Below are positions 18,418 through 27,149 of a DNA stretch of 64,000 nucleotides, one piece after another. This DNA is from Lentisphaerae bacterium GWF2_44_16 (lineage in GTDB: Bacteria; Verrucomicrobiota; Lentisphaeria; Victivallales; GWF2-45-14), in contig MHBF01000081.1 of assembly GCA_001803225.1 (NCBI GenBank), forward strand, positions 1-64,000. Reading direction: 5' to 3'. Made by a program: the position numbers and the translations under genes. Each line of letters opens with the position of its first letter. The stretch's first letter is position 1. The notes beneath the pieces are model-generated. The model did no database searches, was not told the origin of the DNA, and saw only the letters and a program-made list of their open reading frames with translations.

Positions 18418-19032
18418 TTGAATACAACAGAACTGCTAGTGCTCAGGAAAACAGCATATAAGGAAAGCAGCTTTATAATAAGCGGCCTGAGCGCCGAATA
18501 CGGCAAGCTGGATTTTATGGTAAAGGGCGCCAGGCAGGTCAGCAGAAAAAAATTCCCGGTGATAGACCTTTTCCGTGAAATAAGCGTTCAGTTCAATAAA
18601 AAGAAAAGCGGGCTTCAGGCTTTGTATTCCGTGGAACTCGTTTCTTCGCATGATGGCATTTCCTCCATTCCAGAAAATTTCATAAGTGCCTGTGACCTCT
18701 CGTCTTTTATTCTTCTGAATCTCCATCCCATGATTGAATGCCATGTTCTTTATACAGCTTTTAAAACAGCGCTGAACAGAATGAGCTCTGAAAAAAGCTC
18801 TGTTCCATGGCCTGCTCTCGTGAAACTTGCTTTTCTTGAAGAAAACGGCTTTCTTCCCGAAAAGGATTTCGGCGATGGAAAAGAGAAACTTCTGGAAAGG
18901 CTTATTGCCGCTGCCGCCGGAAAAATTGAAGCCCCCTCATTGTCCCCCGAATACTGGGCGCGTCTGGCGCGCTGGATAGATTCCCTCTGCGATTATCACG
19001 ATTTAAAGAGAGGGACATATCGCCCCGTGTAA
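18418..19032 (+). CDS. recO: DNA repair protein RecO
   Basis: RecO helps RecR load RecA on SSB-coated DNA. The N-terminal OB-fold signature is clear: LLVLRKTAYKESSFIISGLS followed by GKLDFMVKGARQVSRKKFP; a helical domain follows. The zinc-finger cysteines seen in some RecO proteins are missing. TTG at 18418 is chosen because the family alignment begins here and CGGGAG lies seven bases upstream; an in-frame ATG at 18340 with AGGA would add 26 residues not typical of the family, and cannot be excluded. The protein is shorter (204 residues) than the usual ~240. Divergent from the ATPase gene. Confidence 0.82.
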   Translation: MNTTELLVLRKTAYKESSFIISGLSAEYGKLDFMVKGARQVSRKKFPVIDLFREISVQFNKKKSGLQALYSVELVSSHDGISSIPENFISACDLSSFILLNLHPMIECHVLYTAFKTALNRMSSEKSSVPWPALVKLAFLEENGFLPEKDFGDGKEKLLERLIAAAAGKIEAPSLSPEYWARLARWIDSLCDYHDLKRGTYRPV

Positions 19033-19047
19033 AAACAGCTGCGATGC

Positions 19048-20337
19048 TCAGATAATAATAGAGCCTTCTTTTCTAAGTGTTTCGCGGAGTTTGTTGGTGT
19101 TTATGGCTGGAATTTCGATGCTGCTGTCGAGGGCAAGTGTCGCCGCGGCGCCGGCGGCTTCCCCTGTCTGGTTGCAGTTGACCATTACGCACAGGGAATT
19201 GTAAGCATTTTTATCCACGTCTATCAGCCTTCCAGCGGTAATGACGTTTTTAGAACCGTTCGGAACAAGACTGCGGAATGGTATCTGATAAAAAGGGAGG
19301 GCTGATTTTTCTTCACCATCATAATTTTCTTTTTTTATGTTCTCCCTGTAACTTCCGTTTGCGACAGCATCGGGAAAGCGGGTACCTTCACTAAGTTCTC
19401 TTTCGCTTATGCGATGCTGGCAGGACGCATGACGTGTTTCCCTTATGGATATATATGAAGGAAGGCTTACAAGTGATACCTTTTCTCCGCCTTCAAAGTT
19501 TTCTTTGAGTATGTCGCAAACTGTTCTTATCTGCCGCCGCCCTTCCATTTCGGAATAAGTCAGCTGATCGGCATTGCTGCAATCCATATCGTGAACGCAT
19601 GCGCCGGTCAGGATTCTAGCGCCGGGCAGGCCGACAAGCTCTGAATCGCATAAGAGACTGTTCTTAATCAAATCAGTATATTTAGAGTTGCGGATGGCGT
19701 CATGAATATTGAAATCAGGATATTTCTTATGTATTTCAGCCAGTCCGTAAATTATGGCGCAGGCCGCAGGCGGTTGAAAAGAACTGTTCGTTGTGTAGGG
19801 AAGTTTTGCTCTGGATATAAGGTCTCCGTCCCCGCTGGCGTCAATGAAATAGTCCGCCTTTATAGCGCGTCTTCCAGACTTATCTTCTATTATAGCGTGA
19901 GTTACCCATCCGTTTTCCACGACGGCATCCGCAAAACGCGCATGAAGGAATGGTCTGATGCCGGGTTGTTCCGTCAGAAGCAGGTCGAGTTCAATCATGA
20001 GTTCGGCGCTGTTGAATATATAATATCCTGCGTTTTCACCGTGTTCATTAAAGGTAAGGGCCGATTTTTTCTGAAGGCGTTCAATCAGTTCCCATGTAAG
20101 GCCCCTTATGATTTGCTTGGAGCCGGAGGGGTCATAAAGCGAATGCCATATATTTACAAGGCCCGCGGTGGCGGAGCCTCCGAAGCAACCGTTGTTTTCG
20201 ATGATTGCTACTTTAGCCCCGAGCCTGGCCGCCTGTATTGCCGCAAAAACTCCTGTGCAACTTCCACCCACAATGCATATATTGCATTCGTGCGCTACAG
20301 GAGTCTGCCGTTCTTTTTCCCTGATTGTGTCGCTCAT
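19048..20337 (-). CDS. FAD-dependent oxidoreductase
   Basis: 429 residues. N-terminal dinucleotide-binding fold ICIVGGSCTGVFAAIQAARLG with the acidic residue in AIIENNGCFGG, then the SATAGLVNIWHSLYDP block typical of the FAD_oxidored family (pfam12831-like) that is widespread in PVC and Bacteroidetes carbohydrate loci. A second FAD contact is DYFIDASGDGDLI. Substrate unknown; oxidation of a sugar or sugar alcohol is guessed from context. It follows the beta-helix gene after 79 bases containing a strong hairpin that includes the likely ribosome-binding region, and is the last gene of the left arm of the divergent pair. Confidence 0.8.
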   Translation of the reverse strand: MSDTIREKERQTPVAHECNICIVGGSCTGVFAAIQAARLGAKVAIIENNGCFGGSATAGLVNIWHSLYDPSGSKQIIRGLTWELIERLQKKSALTFNEHGENAGYYIFNSAELMIELDLLLTEQPGIRPFLHARFADAVVENGWVTHAIIEDKSGRRAIKADYFIDASGDGDLISRAKLPYTTNSSFQPPAACAIIYGLAEIHKKYPDFNIHDAIRNSKYTDLIKNSLLCDSELVGLPGARILTGACVHDMDCSNADQLTYSEMEGRRQIRTVCDILKENFEGGEKVSLVSLPSYISIRETRHASCQHRISERELSEGTRFPDAVANGSYRENIKKENYDGEEKSALPFYQIPFRSLVPNGSKNVITAGRLIDVDKNAYNSLCVMVNCNQTGEAAGAAATLALDSSIEIPAINTNKLRETLRKEGSIII

Positions 20338-20343
20338 TATGTT

Positions 20344-20397
20344 ATGCGCCGTCCCGTGGCTTTGTTATTTTAACAAGATAGTCCGGGAACGGCGCAT
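20344..20397 (-). promoter_or_regulatory. Branched hairpin immediately upstream of the FAD oxidoreductase start
   Basis: ATGCGCCGTCCC (20344-20355) pairs with GGGAACGGCGCAT (20385-20397), with one bulged A; the loop itself holds a second hairpin TTGTTA-TTT-TAACAA (20362-20376). In the leftward mRNA the structure ends seven bases before the ATG and contains the only GGGAC-like ribosome-binding sequence. It may mask translation or protect/terminate the beta-helix mRNA; on the plus strand TTTT follows it. Confidence 0.55.
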
Positions 20398-20416
20398 TTT
20401 CAATGCGGAAGTTAAG

Positions 20417-23400
20417 CTATTGTATCTTAAAAGCCGCCGGGTCAAGGCCTATCGGCCTGCCGTCTCCGGCTTTCATGCATTTGGGATTGCTCGATAAGAA
20501 ATCCTCAAAGTCAATCGGGGAAAAAGTTTTTTCTTTTTCATTATATTTGTATTCTTCGATCTTATTTTTCTGATTTATCGATTCCCAGTCATCGCCTTTG
20601 AATGTCAGTATTTCCTTTATTATTTTCATGCCGGGATTTGCGAAAAAGGAAGTTTTGCCCTGTCCAAAGGCCTCCGTAAATTCCTTCCATGTCATTTTGT
20701 TGCCGCCTTCGATGATTTTCCCGCCGATGCGGTTATACCCGTATAAGGGCTTTTCCTCGCCTTTGCGCATGAAATAACAGTTGTATTCATCCTCTACGCA
20801 TTCAATCTGCCATACGTTGACAACCGGGTTGCGGTATTTCATGGCTGTATTGTCCACATAAATATTATGGCTCAATATCATTTTTTCTTCCGGCAGGTTG
20901 TAAGCGAAAACTGAATTTATCTGATTCATGTACAGAACGCAGTTTTCGATTCTGAGATTGGGACATTTCCAGAATGATGTGCCGTGAAAAGCATGGGTCC
21001 ATACACAGTTGCGGACAGTCAGGTCTTTGCATGCGTTGGCGTAGATGAACGGAGGAGTATATGTCGCGGAACGCCCGTCATAGAGGCAACGGTTTATATT
21101 GATGTTCTCACCTCCGATTATTATAATTCCTGAATTCGGCAAATTCGGATAAAAATCGTGCAGATAAAACCCGTTCAGATTGATAAAACTTTTTTCAGGA
21201 AGCAGAAAAGAGCAGGGCAGTGTCTGATTTTTTCCGTCAAGCAGAACTTTTTCACCTTCCGCCGCGGTAAAAGTTATCGGTTTTTCTTTTCTCCCTGTCG
21301 CGCGTACCGGAATGCTTTCCGAATATTTGCCGCCGTGAATAATTACCGTATCGCCGGGCTTCACTTTGGACGCGGCATACCTTATTGTCTGAAATGCCCT
21401 GTTCAGAGAACTGCCATCCTGAGTATCAGAACCGTTTACGGCGACATGATAAGTCAGGGATGGCAAATCGGCTTTCAGTGTTTCAAATGTCCTGACTCCG
21501 CTCTTTACGCCTTCCCTTATTTTTTTTCTGTCCTGTTCTCCGAGCTCCGGGTTTGAGTGATATTCCCTTGGTTCTCTCTTTGACGTGACTCTGTAGAAAT
21601 AAGTTTTGCCGGGTTGGAGCCCTGTAAGACTGACGGCATGATATGCCGATCCGTAAAACATATTGCCCGCTTTATTTTTGCAGTCAGCTGTTTCTCCCCA
21701 TTCAAGTTCAGTACTGCAATTCCCTATATTTGTCCACCATTCTATATTTGCTGTCGTAGCGCTTGTTGAATGTATGAAAGGTCCTATGATTTCCAAATCC
21801 TTTTTATTTTGCCTGAACTGATGAAACGGCCCTATCGCGGCGGCGAACTTCCCATTGCCGTTGAACGCGAAAGTATTACTTATGGAGTTTCCGGCAAATT
21901 CAGGTTTTACTTCTATGGAATGTCCTTCCATACCTGTGCTTTTCTTCCATTCTTCCAGTGAAAACGGCGTGTTATCCAGATTAAAACAGCTTGTGTTATT
22001 GTTGAAAAAACTATTGTAATCGGAATAGAGTGTTGTGGCCGAATGACTGTCAATCTTTACAGCGGATTTTTTGTTTCCTGACAGGATATTGCTGCTGATT
22101 TCAATCATTGATGATTTTTCAACGGCAATGCCGGAGACGGCGCAGTCCGCGAATATATTGTGACTGACATGAAGCCCTTCAGTGTTTTTGACCAGCAATC
22201 CATCCTGTCCGTTCCTTACTATGCAGTTCGTAAGTTCAATGTTCTTGCAATTGCTTACATTTATTCCTTTTGACGCGATGCCTCTAATCTTTATGTCTGA
22301 TACTCCGGAAATGTTTATTTTTCCTGAAATCTCCACAATGCCGTATCCACGGGAACTCAAAGTCAGAGGGCCGGAAGCTTTGATGTTCAGGTCTCCGTCA
22401 TATTTTCCGGGAAGAATGTAAATGCTTTGCCCTGACTTTAAATTTTTTAAAGCCCTTGCTATTGTTTTCCATGCCTTTTTAACTGATGTTCCTTCGGCAT
22501 TGTCATCACCTTTGGAACTGATAAAAAATACATCGTCTTTATATTGATAAGGCCCCCGGTCTTTTCCGTCCGGCAGTGTTTTTCTGAATTTCGAATCGGA
22601 CTGGGGCCGGTAATCCAGATTCACGGGATCGGCGAATTCTTCTACAGTCTTTACGGGTGTCCGGCTTGTCTGAATGTTTGAATCATTGGCGCTTGTCGTT
22701 GGATGAAAGCTGATGTAATTGCTGAAGTTATTATTCACGTTTGCCGCCGGGCCGTACATGGCAATCATGCCGATGCTGACATTGTTTTCTATTTTTCCGG
22801 TGGAATTGTCACCGCCCTTTATCCAGATTTCACCTGCTTCGCAACCCCATGAAATATTGTTCGAAATAAAGCAGTTTTTTGTTCCGCCTCCATAGAACCT
22901 TATGCCGTTCCTGTCAGAGGCGTAAGCAATGTTGTTCCGTTCTATTGTATTTTCCCCGGGAGTATAACAGATAAAATTTCCGCCGGAGGAATTGAAAGGT
23001 GTCGAGATGCCATAGGAGACACAATTTTCAATCAGGCAGTCTTTCGGCCTTACCATGCCTATGCCGCCTCCATTTAAAAACGATATGCAGTTACGGACAA
23101 TACAACGTTCCGGCTCCACAAAATAGAGTCCCCATCTGGAACCGCCCCCCGGTAAAGGAGCTTGAAACTTTGAAAGAAAGCCTGAAAAGGCCAGACCATC
23201 CACTATCACATCATGGACTGTTTTTTCTCCCTTGGGGGCTGTGAAAATCAAGCCATGTTCGGGATTATTGAAAAAAACAATATTGTGCTTTTCCGGAGCT
23301 GAAGAATTCGACGTATGTATATAGAGTTTTTGGACGGTTTCATCGTGGAAATATGAAGAAACGGTATCTTCCACATCTATTATTGATGGAGCTGATTTAT

Positions 23401-23821
23401 AGGAAATGAGGGTGTTTTTTTCCGCTACACCCTGAAGTTTCAAATCAATATCGCATTCATAAGTGAATCTGGCATCGCCATGTTTTCTAAATGAGTCCTT
23501 TGCCGCGTCAATACAGCCGCTGATTGATACTGTACCCGGTCGCGCCGCACGAATTGTTATCGGCTTATCAGGCAATCCGGATATCTGTGCCGCTATATTT
23601 TCCTGATAATCCCCCGGGAGTATTGTCAGTATGTCTCCGGCTTTGAGAATGGAGATTCCCTTTTGGAGAGTCGCGAAAGCCGAATTTGAAACATCACCGC
23701 TATTCAAATCTGAGCCGTCTTTCGATACAAAGTATTCCTTTGAAAAAAGTGGAGTGGTGAGAAGCAGTACTGAAGAGAGAAACAATACATTCGAACCCCT
23801 TTTAAAGATTTTTAAATCCAT
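20417..23821 (-). CDS. Secreted right-handed beta-helix protein with FN3-like domain
   Basis: 1134 residues with a signal peptide (VLFLSSVLLLTTPLFS). Three DUF1565-type beta-helix modules begin at about residues 29 (EYFVSKDGSDLNSG), 430 (VFFISSKGDDNAEG) and 788 (TYHVAVNGSDTQDG), each followed by AGDTLTI/LPGxY-type coils and Asn/Cys-rich N-x-I rungs. An FN3-like domain with ANIEWWTNIG...LQPGKTYFYRV sits at ~680-770 between modules two and three. Such proteins bind or cleave polysaccharides; no lyase active site is assigned. It has the same module order as the gene at 29209-32553, showing they are paralogues. AAGGAGCG ribosome-binding site; preceded by the pseudopilin gene. Confidence 0.85.
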   Translation of the reverse strand: MDLKIFKRGSNVLFLSSVLLLTTPLFSKEYFVSKDGSDLNSGDVSNSAFATLQKGISILKAGDILTILPGDYQENIAAQISGLPDKPITIRAARPGTVSISGCIDAAKDSFRKHGDARFTYECDIDLKLQGVAEKNTLISYKSAPSIIDVEDTVSSYFHDETVQKLYIHTSNSSAPEKHNIVFFNNPEHGLIFTAPKGEKTVHDVIVDGLAFSGFLSKFQAPLPGGGSRWGLYFVEPERCIVRNCISFLNGGGIGMVRPKDCLIENCVSYGISTPFNSSGGNFICYTPGENTIERNNIAYASDRNGIRFYGGGTKNCFISNNISWGCEAGEIWIKGGDNSTGKIENNVSIGMIAMYGPAANVNNNFSNYISFHPTTSANDSNIQTSRTPVKTVEEFADPVNLDYRPQSDSKFRKTLPDGKDRGPYQYKDDVFFISSKGDDNAEGTSVKKAWKTIARALKNLKSGQSIYILPGKYDGDLNIKASGPLTLSSRGYGIVEISGKINISGVSDIKIRGIASKGINVSNCKNIELTNCIVRNGQDGLLVKNTEGLHVSHNIFADCAVSGIAVEKSSMIEISSNILSGNKKSAVKIDSHSATTLYSDYNSFFNNNTSCFNLDNTPFSLEEWKKSTGMEGHSIEVKPEFAGNSISNTFAFNGNGKFAAAIGPFHQFRQNKKDLEIIGPFIHSTSATTANIEWWTNIGNCSTELEWGETADCKNKAGNMFYGSAYHAVSLTGLQPGKTYFYRVTSKREPREYHSNPELGEQDRKKIREGVKSGVRTFETLKADLPSLTYHVAVNGSDTQDGSSLNRAFQTIRYAASKVKPGDTVIIHGGKYSESIPVRATGRKEKPITFTAAEGEKVLLDGKNQTLPCSFLLPEKSFINLNGFYLHDFYPNLPNSGIIIIGGENININRCLYDGRSATYTPPFIYANACKDLTVRNCVWTHAFHGTSFWKCPNLRIENCVLYMNQINSVFAYNLPEEKMILSHNIYVDNTAMKYRNPVVNVWQIECVEDEYNCYFMRKGEEKPLYGYNRIGGKIIEGGNKMTWKEFTEAFGQGKTSFFANPGMKIIKEILTFKGDDWESINQKNKIEEYKYNEKEKTFSPIDFEDFLSSNPKCMKAGDGRPIGLDPAAFKIQ

Positions 23822-23861
23822 AATACGCTCCTTGATTTATGAATATTATAAGTTTACTTAT

Positions 23862-24500
23862 TTACTGTTCCCAATATCTTCTGTCATAATAAAAGAGGTC
23901 TTCAACTGTTACGGGAGTATTTGAACTTGAAAGCCAGTTAACATGTCCGTCATAAAACGATACATTCCAGCCGCTTGAATGACGATATCCGTGAGTGTCA
24001 ACAACATAACCGAAAGATCCAGCTGGACTGGGGACATTATCTGCGAACATCCCTATCCGGGTAGTGTTTTTTGAGAAAGACAGTTTCTCCCAGTCCGTGA
24101 TACTCTCTGCTCCTTCAATTCCGTTTAGAAGCTTACCGTTTATGGAATAATGAGAACCCCTGAAAGTTGTGACTTTGTTTGTTTCAGACGGGCATTTATA
24201 AACTCCCGTTGGCGAGTCGTAATTATTGATGGTCGGGACTTTTATGTAATCATTCTCAACTAATTTTCTGAACCAGTAATCAGTCCAGTGACTGCGTCGT
24301 GTCATGGTGTATCTGTTGTAATCGTCGAGGTATTGCCCGTAGGCATAATATATTTGTTTGAGATTGGAAGCGCATGCTATGCTCTGAGTCTTTGCCCTAG
24401 CCTTTCCCAATGCGGGGAGCAATATCCCAGCCAAAATAATAATAATTGATATCACAATGAGGAGCTCAATGAGAGTAAAAGTATTTTTCAGATGCCTCAT
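23862..24500 (-). CDS. Prepilin-like protein (type II pseudopilin family of PVC bacteria)
   Basis: 212 residues. N-terminal class III signal NTFTLIELLIVISIIIILAG with the Glu5 after the cleavage site, then the LPALGKARAKTQSIACASNLKQI helix and a globular domain ending in the FYDGHVNWLS motif (H-x-G/D-G-type C-terminus). This is the expanded family of prepilin N-terminal methylation proteins in Lentisphaerae and Planctomycetes, thought to be exported by type II/IV-pilus-like machinery. The ATG at 24500 is preferred: GGAG lies six bases upstream, whereas ATG 24512 has none. It sits between the aspartoacylase-like gene (17 bases) and the beta-helix gene (40 bases), one leftward operon. Confidence 0.9.
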   Translation of the reverse strand: MRHLKNTFTLIELLIVISIIIILAGILLPALGKARAKTQSIACASNLKQIYYAYGQYLDDYNRYTMTRRSHWTDYWFRKLVENDYIKVPTINNYDSPTGVYKCPSETNKVTTFRGSHYSINGKLLNGIEGAESITDWEKLSFSKNTTRIGMFADNVPSPAGSFGYVVDTHGYRHSSGWNVSFYDGHVNWLSSSNTPVTVEDLFYYDRRYWEQ

Positions 24501-24517
24501 AATATTCTCCATTATTT

Positions 24518-25618
24518 TTAAACAGCTATCATTTCCGTTTTCAGTTCAGTTTTTTTATTGAAAAAGTTTTCCGGGAGTTTTTCGAGTTTTTCTCCTGCGG
24601 GGGCCGCAAGCTCAGGAGTTATCACATAACAGGGACTTTCTCCGATCTTCATGACAGGGATATGATTTTTTCTACCGAATATGCCATCTATAGGAGATGT
24701 GGCTTCCTCAAGAATCTCAAGCGTCTGGATATCTCTTATTTCATATAGTTTATCACCTTTTTTTATTTTGTCATAGAGATTGAAAAAATATCTGATGTGT
24801 CCTGCTGCTTTTGCTTTTATCGGAATTACAGCGTCAGGTTTTACTATCCATACCGGCCTGTCAAGGATGATATCTCCCGGAAGCATGCGCATCGCTTTCA
24901 TGGTGTTTCTTATGCCTTCCAAGCCGAGAGGATATTCGGATTCTTTCAGGCCGTGCTGCATTGAAAATTCCACGCAGAAACCATAATGGCCCGGGAGTGT
25001 GTTTACCTGATACAGGAGATTGTGTCCATTGTATTCATCGGGGTGAGGATTTGTCATATAAATAGCTTCTATTCCGAAGTATTTAGCTATTGGATTATTG
25101 ACGGGATTCCCATTATAAATCAGAGGTTTTTCTGATTGCAGGCAGTGCATGTCAATTGTAACGTCGGCCTTGACGCAGATTTCTTTCCAGAGCCAGTCGG
25201 TGATTTCTCCGGCGACACCGTGGATTTCCTTTCGGTTCCAGAGACGGTTCATGTTGTACATGGTGTTTGTTTTTGCGCGTTCCAGTCCGAATATGCAATA
25301 ATCATGCCTGAATCTTGAATAGTAATAATCTTTAAGTTTATTGAGGTCTTCTTTTTCAGGATAAGTCTCATAGTCCAGTTCAAGAGCGAGCGGATTCGCG
25401 CAGGGGCATATATATAGTGTGCCTGAAAAATCCTCTTCCTTTATTTCCTCAATGAATTGCGTGAGTATATTTGGCCCGCTGTGTTCCATCCCGTGCTGTC
25501 CCGCCATCAATGTCAGGACAGGGCCCGGCTTTGAGCCTTTCACTTTACAGTAGCTGACAGTGAATTCTCTTTTATTGTAAGAACTGAAAGACTTCCTTAT
25601 GAATTTGATTTCCGGCAT
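24518..25618 (-). CDS. Succinylglutamate desuccinylase/aspartoacylase family protein
   Basis: 366 residues. M14-like zinc hydrolase fold: the zinc motif GQHGMEHSGP (~residue 40, H..E) and the third ligand in TIDMHC (~residue 155), with NMNRLWN supplying the substrate-binding Asn-Arg pair. The C-terminal part (KAKAAGHIRYFFN..DKIKKGDKLYEI) is the biotinyl-lipoyl-like domain seen in this family. Cleaves an N-acyl amino acid or similar amide or ester; the substrate here is unknown. AGGA precedes the ATG. It lies 30 bases after the GntR-type gene in the left arm of the divergent pair and has no counterpart in the right arm. Confidence 0.85.
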   Translation of the reverse strand: MPEIKFIRKSFSSYNKREFTVSYCKVKGSKPGPVLTLMAGQHGMEHSGPNILTQFIEEIKEEDFSGTLYICPCANPLALELDYETYPEKEDLNKLKDYYYSRFRHDYCIFGLERAKTNTMYNMNRLWNRKEIHGVAGEITDWLWKEICVKADVTIDMHCLQSEKPLIYNGNPVNNPIAKYFGIEAIYMTNPHPDEYNGHNLLYQVNTLPGHYGFCVEFSMQHGLKESEYPLGLEGIRNTMKAMRMLPGDIILDRPVWIVKPDAVIPIKAKAAGHIRYFFNLYDKIKKGDKLYEIRDIQTLEILEEATSPIDGIFGRKNHIPVMKIGESPCYVITPELAAPAGEKLEKLPENFFNKKTELKTEMIAV

Positions 25619-25648
25619 AAAAATTTTCCTATGTTAATTTATGTACGA

Positions 25649-26980
25649 CTAATAAACTTCGAGGAGATTTTTCTTTTCTATTTTTCTTTCAGTTTCGATG
25701 AGTTCCCTCCTCATATATATAGCTTTTTCCACTTGTTCGAGAAACGTTTCAAAGTCATATTTTTTCTCAATCAACCCGAAATAGAGGGAGAAAAGCATAA
25801 GGTTGAAATCCTGTTCCATGGCATTATTGAGAAGCAGGGATGGAATTTCGCTGACAAAAATATCATCCCTGTAATGACGTGTATCCAATGTGTCGGGAAT
25901 AAGTGATTTCATGACAGGCAGACCGCATTTATTTTTAGCGATTATTTTCTGAATTTCAGGGGACAGGAAGGCTTCCGCTATTTCAAATGCGGCTTCTTTA
26001 TCCGCCGTTTTGTTGGAAACCATCAGGAATTCGCCTGTTACAGGGACAGCCCTCTCCTGAAGCGAAGGCAAGGGAAGAATGTCCCACTTGAACGGGGCAT
26101 CTTTATATAACGCCAGCCCCTGGCGGCATGAATATTTGAACAGAACATTTCCGTCCATGAAATCGTGATTTTTCCCGGAGATTAACATGTCTTCAAAAAG
26201 TTTCCAGAAAATCCTGAGCCTTTTTTTCAGTCCGTCAAGGTTTATCCGGCTGACGGAGCCTTCATTATCTTCTCCTGAAAAAACAAAATATCGCAGTTGG
26301 GCATCTTCAAAATAACGCTCAAAAAGATATATGCCTCTCTGCTTTTTAATTTTGTTTTTAAGTTCAAGCATGTCTTCTATTTGGAAATCATAAGGAGATT
26401 CTATTTTCATGAAACGGTTGAGAAGTTCCCTGTTATACAGTAATACTATGGGCGAAAAGAGTATCGGCAAACTATAGTGGATGGAATTATCGCGGTGTAC
26501 ATTAAAAGCATTTTTGAAATAAGTTTCGCCATGAAGATATTTTTCTTTTAAATCAGAGGGCAGGGGCTCAACATATTTGCTGTATGAAACGTTAAACGTG
26601 GCTACATTTCTGATAATGTCATATTCGGATTCGAACGGGTTTTGTCTGTAGTTGGATGAATCCATTTCAATATCACGATTGGGGAATTTACGTTTCAGAA
26701 CGGCTTTTATTTCCGAATTCATACTTTCACTGAAGATAGATTTTCCCCAGTATATCTTTAAGGGCTTGTTGTACTCTTTATTTACAAAAGACCCGAGCCG
26801 GGGTACCCTAACAATAAGATTTTTGCGGCGGAGCAGGTTTAACGCTTTTCCCGCGGTTACGGAAGTGGTTGAATATGTCCTGGCTATTTCCTGTTCGGAG
26901 GGGAGTTTATCAGAAAGTTTGCCTCTGGCTATTTCAGCCTGGAGTTTGTCCGCTATGATTTCTGTTTTTGTTTTAAGCAT
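25649..26980 (-). CDS. GntR-type HTH regulator fused to a solute-binding-protein-like domain
   Basis: 443 residues. A winged helix of the GntR type at residues 1-70 (KLPSEQEIARTYSTTSVTAGKA, RVPRLGSFVNK) is followed by ~370 residues that look like a type II extracellular solute-binding protein, with features such as HYSLPILFSPIVLLYNRELL and the late QKIIAKNKCGLPVMKSL block, but without a signal peptide. GntR proteins usually carry FCD, UTRA or aminotransferase effector domains, so this is an unusual fusion. ATG 26980 is chosen (AGGA upstream; matches the paralogue's length of 442) over TTG 26992. A perfect consensus promoter lies upstream. Probably senses a sugar and controls the leftward operon; paralogue of the gene at 27150. 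Confidence 0.8.
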   Translation of the reverse strand: MLKTKTEIIADKLQAEIARGKLSDKLPSEQEIARTYSTTSVTAGKALNLLRRKNLIVRVPRLGSFVNKEYNKPLKIYWGKSIFSESMNSEIKAVLKRKFPNRDIEMDSSNYRQNPFESEYDIIRNVATFNVSYSKYVEPLPSDLKEKYLHGETYFKNAFNVHRDNSIHYSLPILFSPIVLLYNRELLNRFMKIESPYDFQIEDMLELKNKIKKQRGIYLFERYFEDAQLRYFVFSGEDNEGSVSRINLDGLKKRLRIFWKLFEDMLISGKNHDFMDGNVLFKYSCRQGLALYKDAPFKWDILPLPSLQERAVPVTGEFLMVSNKTADKEAAFEIAEAFLSPEIQKIIAKNKCGLPVMKSLIPDTLDTRHYRDDIFVSEIPSLLLNNAMEQDFNLMLFSLYFGLIEKKYDFETFLEQVEKAIYMRRELIETERKIEKKNLLEVY

Positions 26981-27012
26981 GACTTCCTGCAATATTGTAC
27001 ACTAATGCAGAT

Positions 27013-27041
27013 ATTATAACATAAACTTTCCGCGTTGTCAA
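27013..27041 (-). promoter_or_regulatory. Perfect consensus sigma70 promoter, leftward operon
   Basis: Minus-strand TTGACA (27041-27036) and TATAAT (27018-27013) separated by exactly 17 bases. The transcript should start near 27006, giving a ~26-base leader that contains AGGAAG before the ATG at 26980. Back-to-back with the rightward promoter at 27079-27107. Confidence 0.8.
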
Positions 27042-27078
27042 GACTGGATTTTTAATTGCTGATTTTTTTGAAACGCTC

Positions 27079-27107
27079 TTGCCTTGTATGAAAATTCAGT
27101 TTATAAT
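27079..27107 (+). promoter_or_regulatory. Sigma70 promoter of the rightward operon
   Basis: TTGCCT (27079-27084) and TATAAT (27102-27107), 17-base spacer. The transcript starts near 27114, downstream of the in-frame TTG at 27084, which therefore cannot be the start codon of the regulator gene. Only 37 bases separate it from the divergent leftward -35. Confidence 0.65.
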
Positions 27108-27149
27108 ATTGCTATAGAGCAGATATATGGCAATATGGGAGATGGCACT

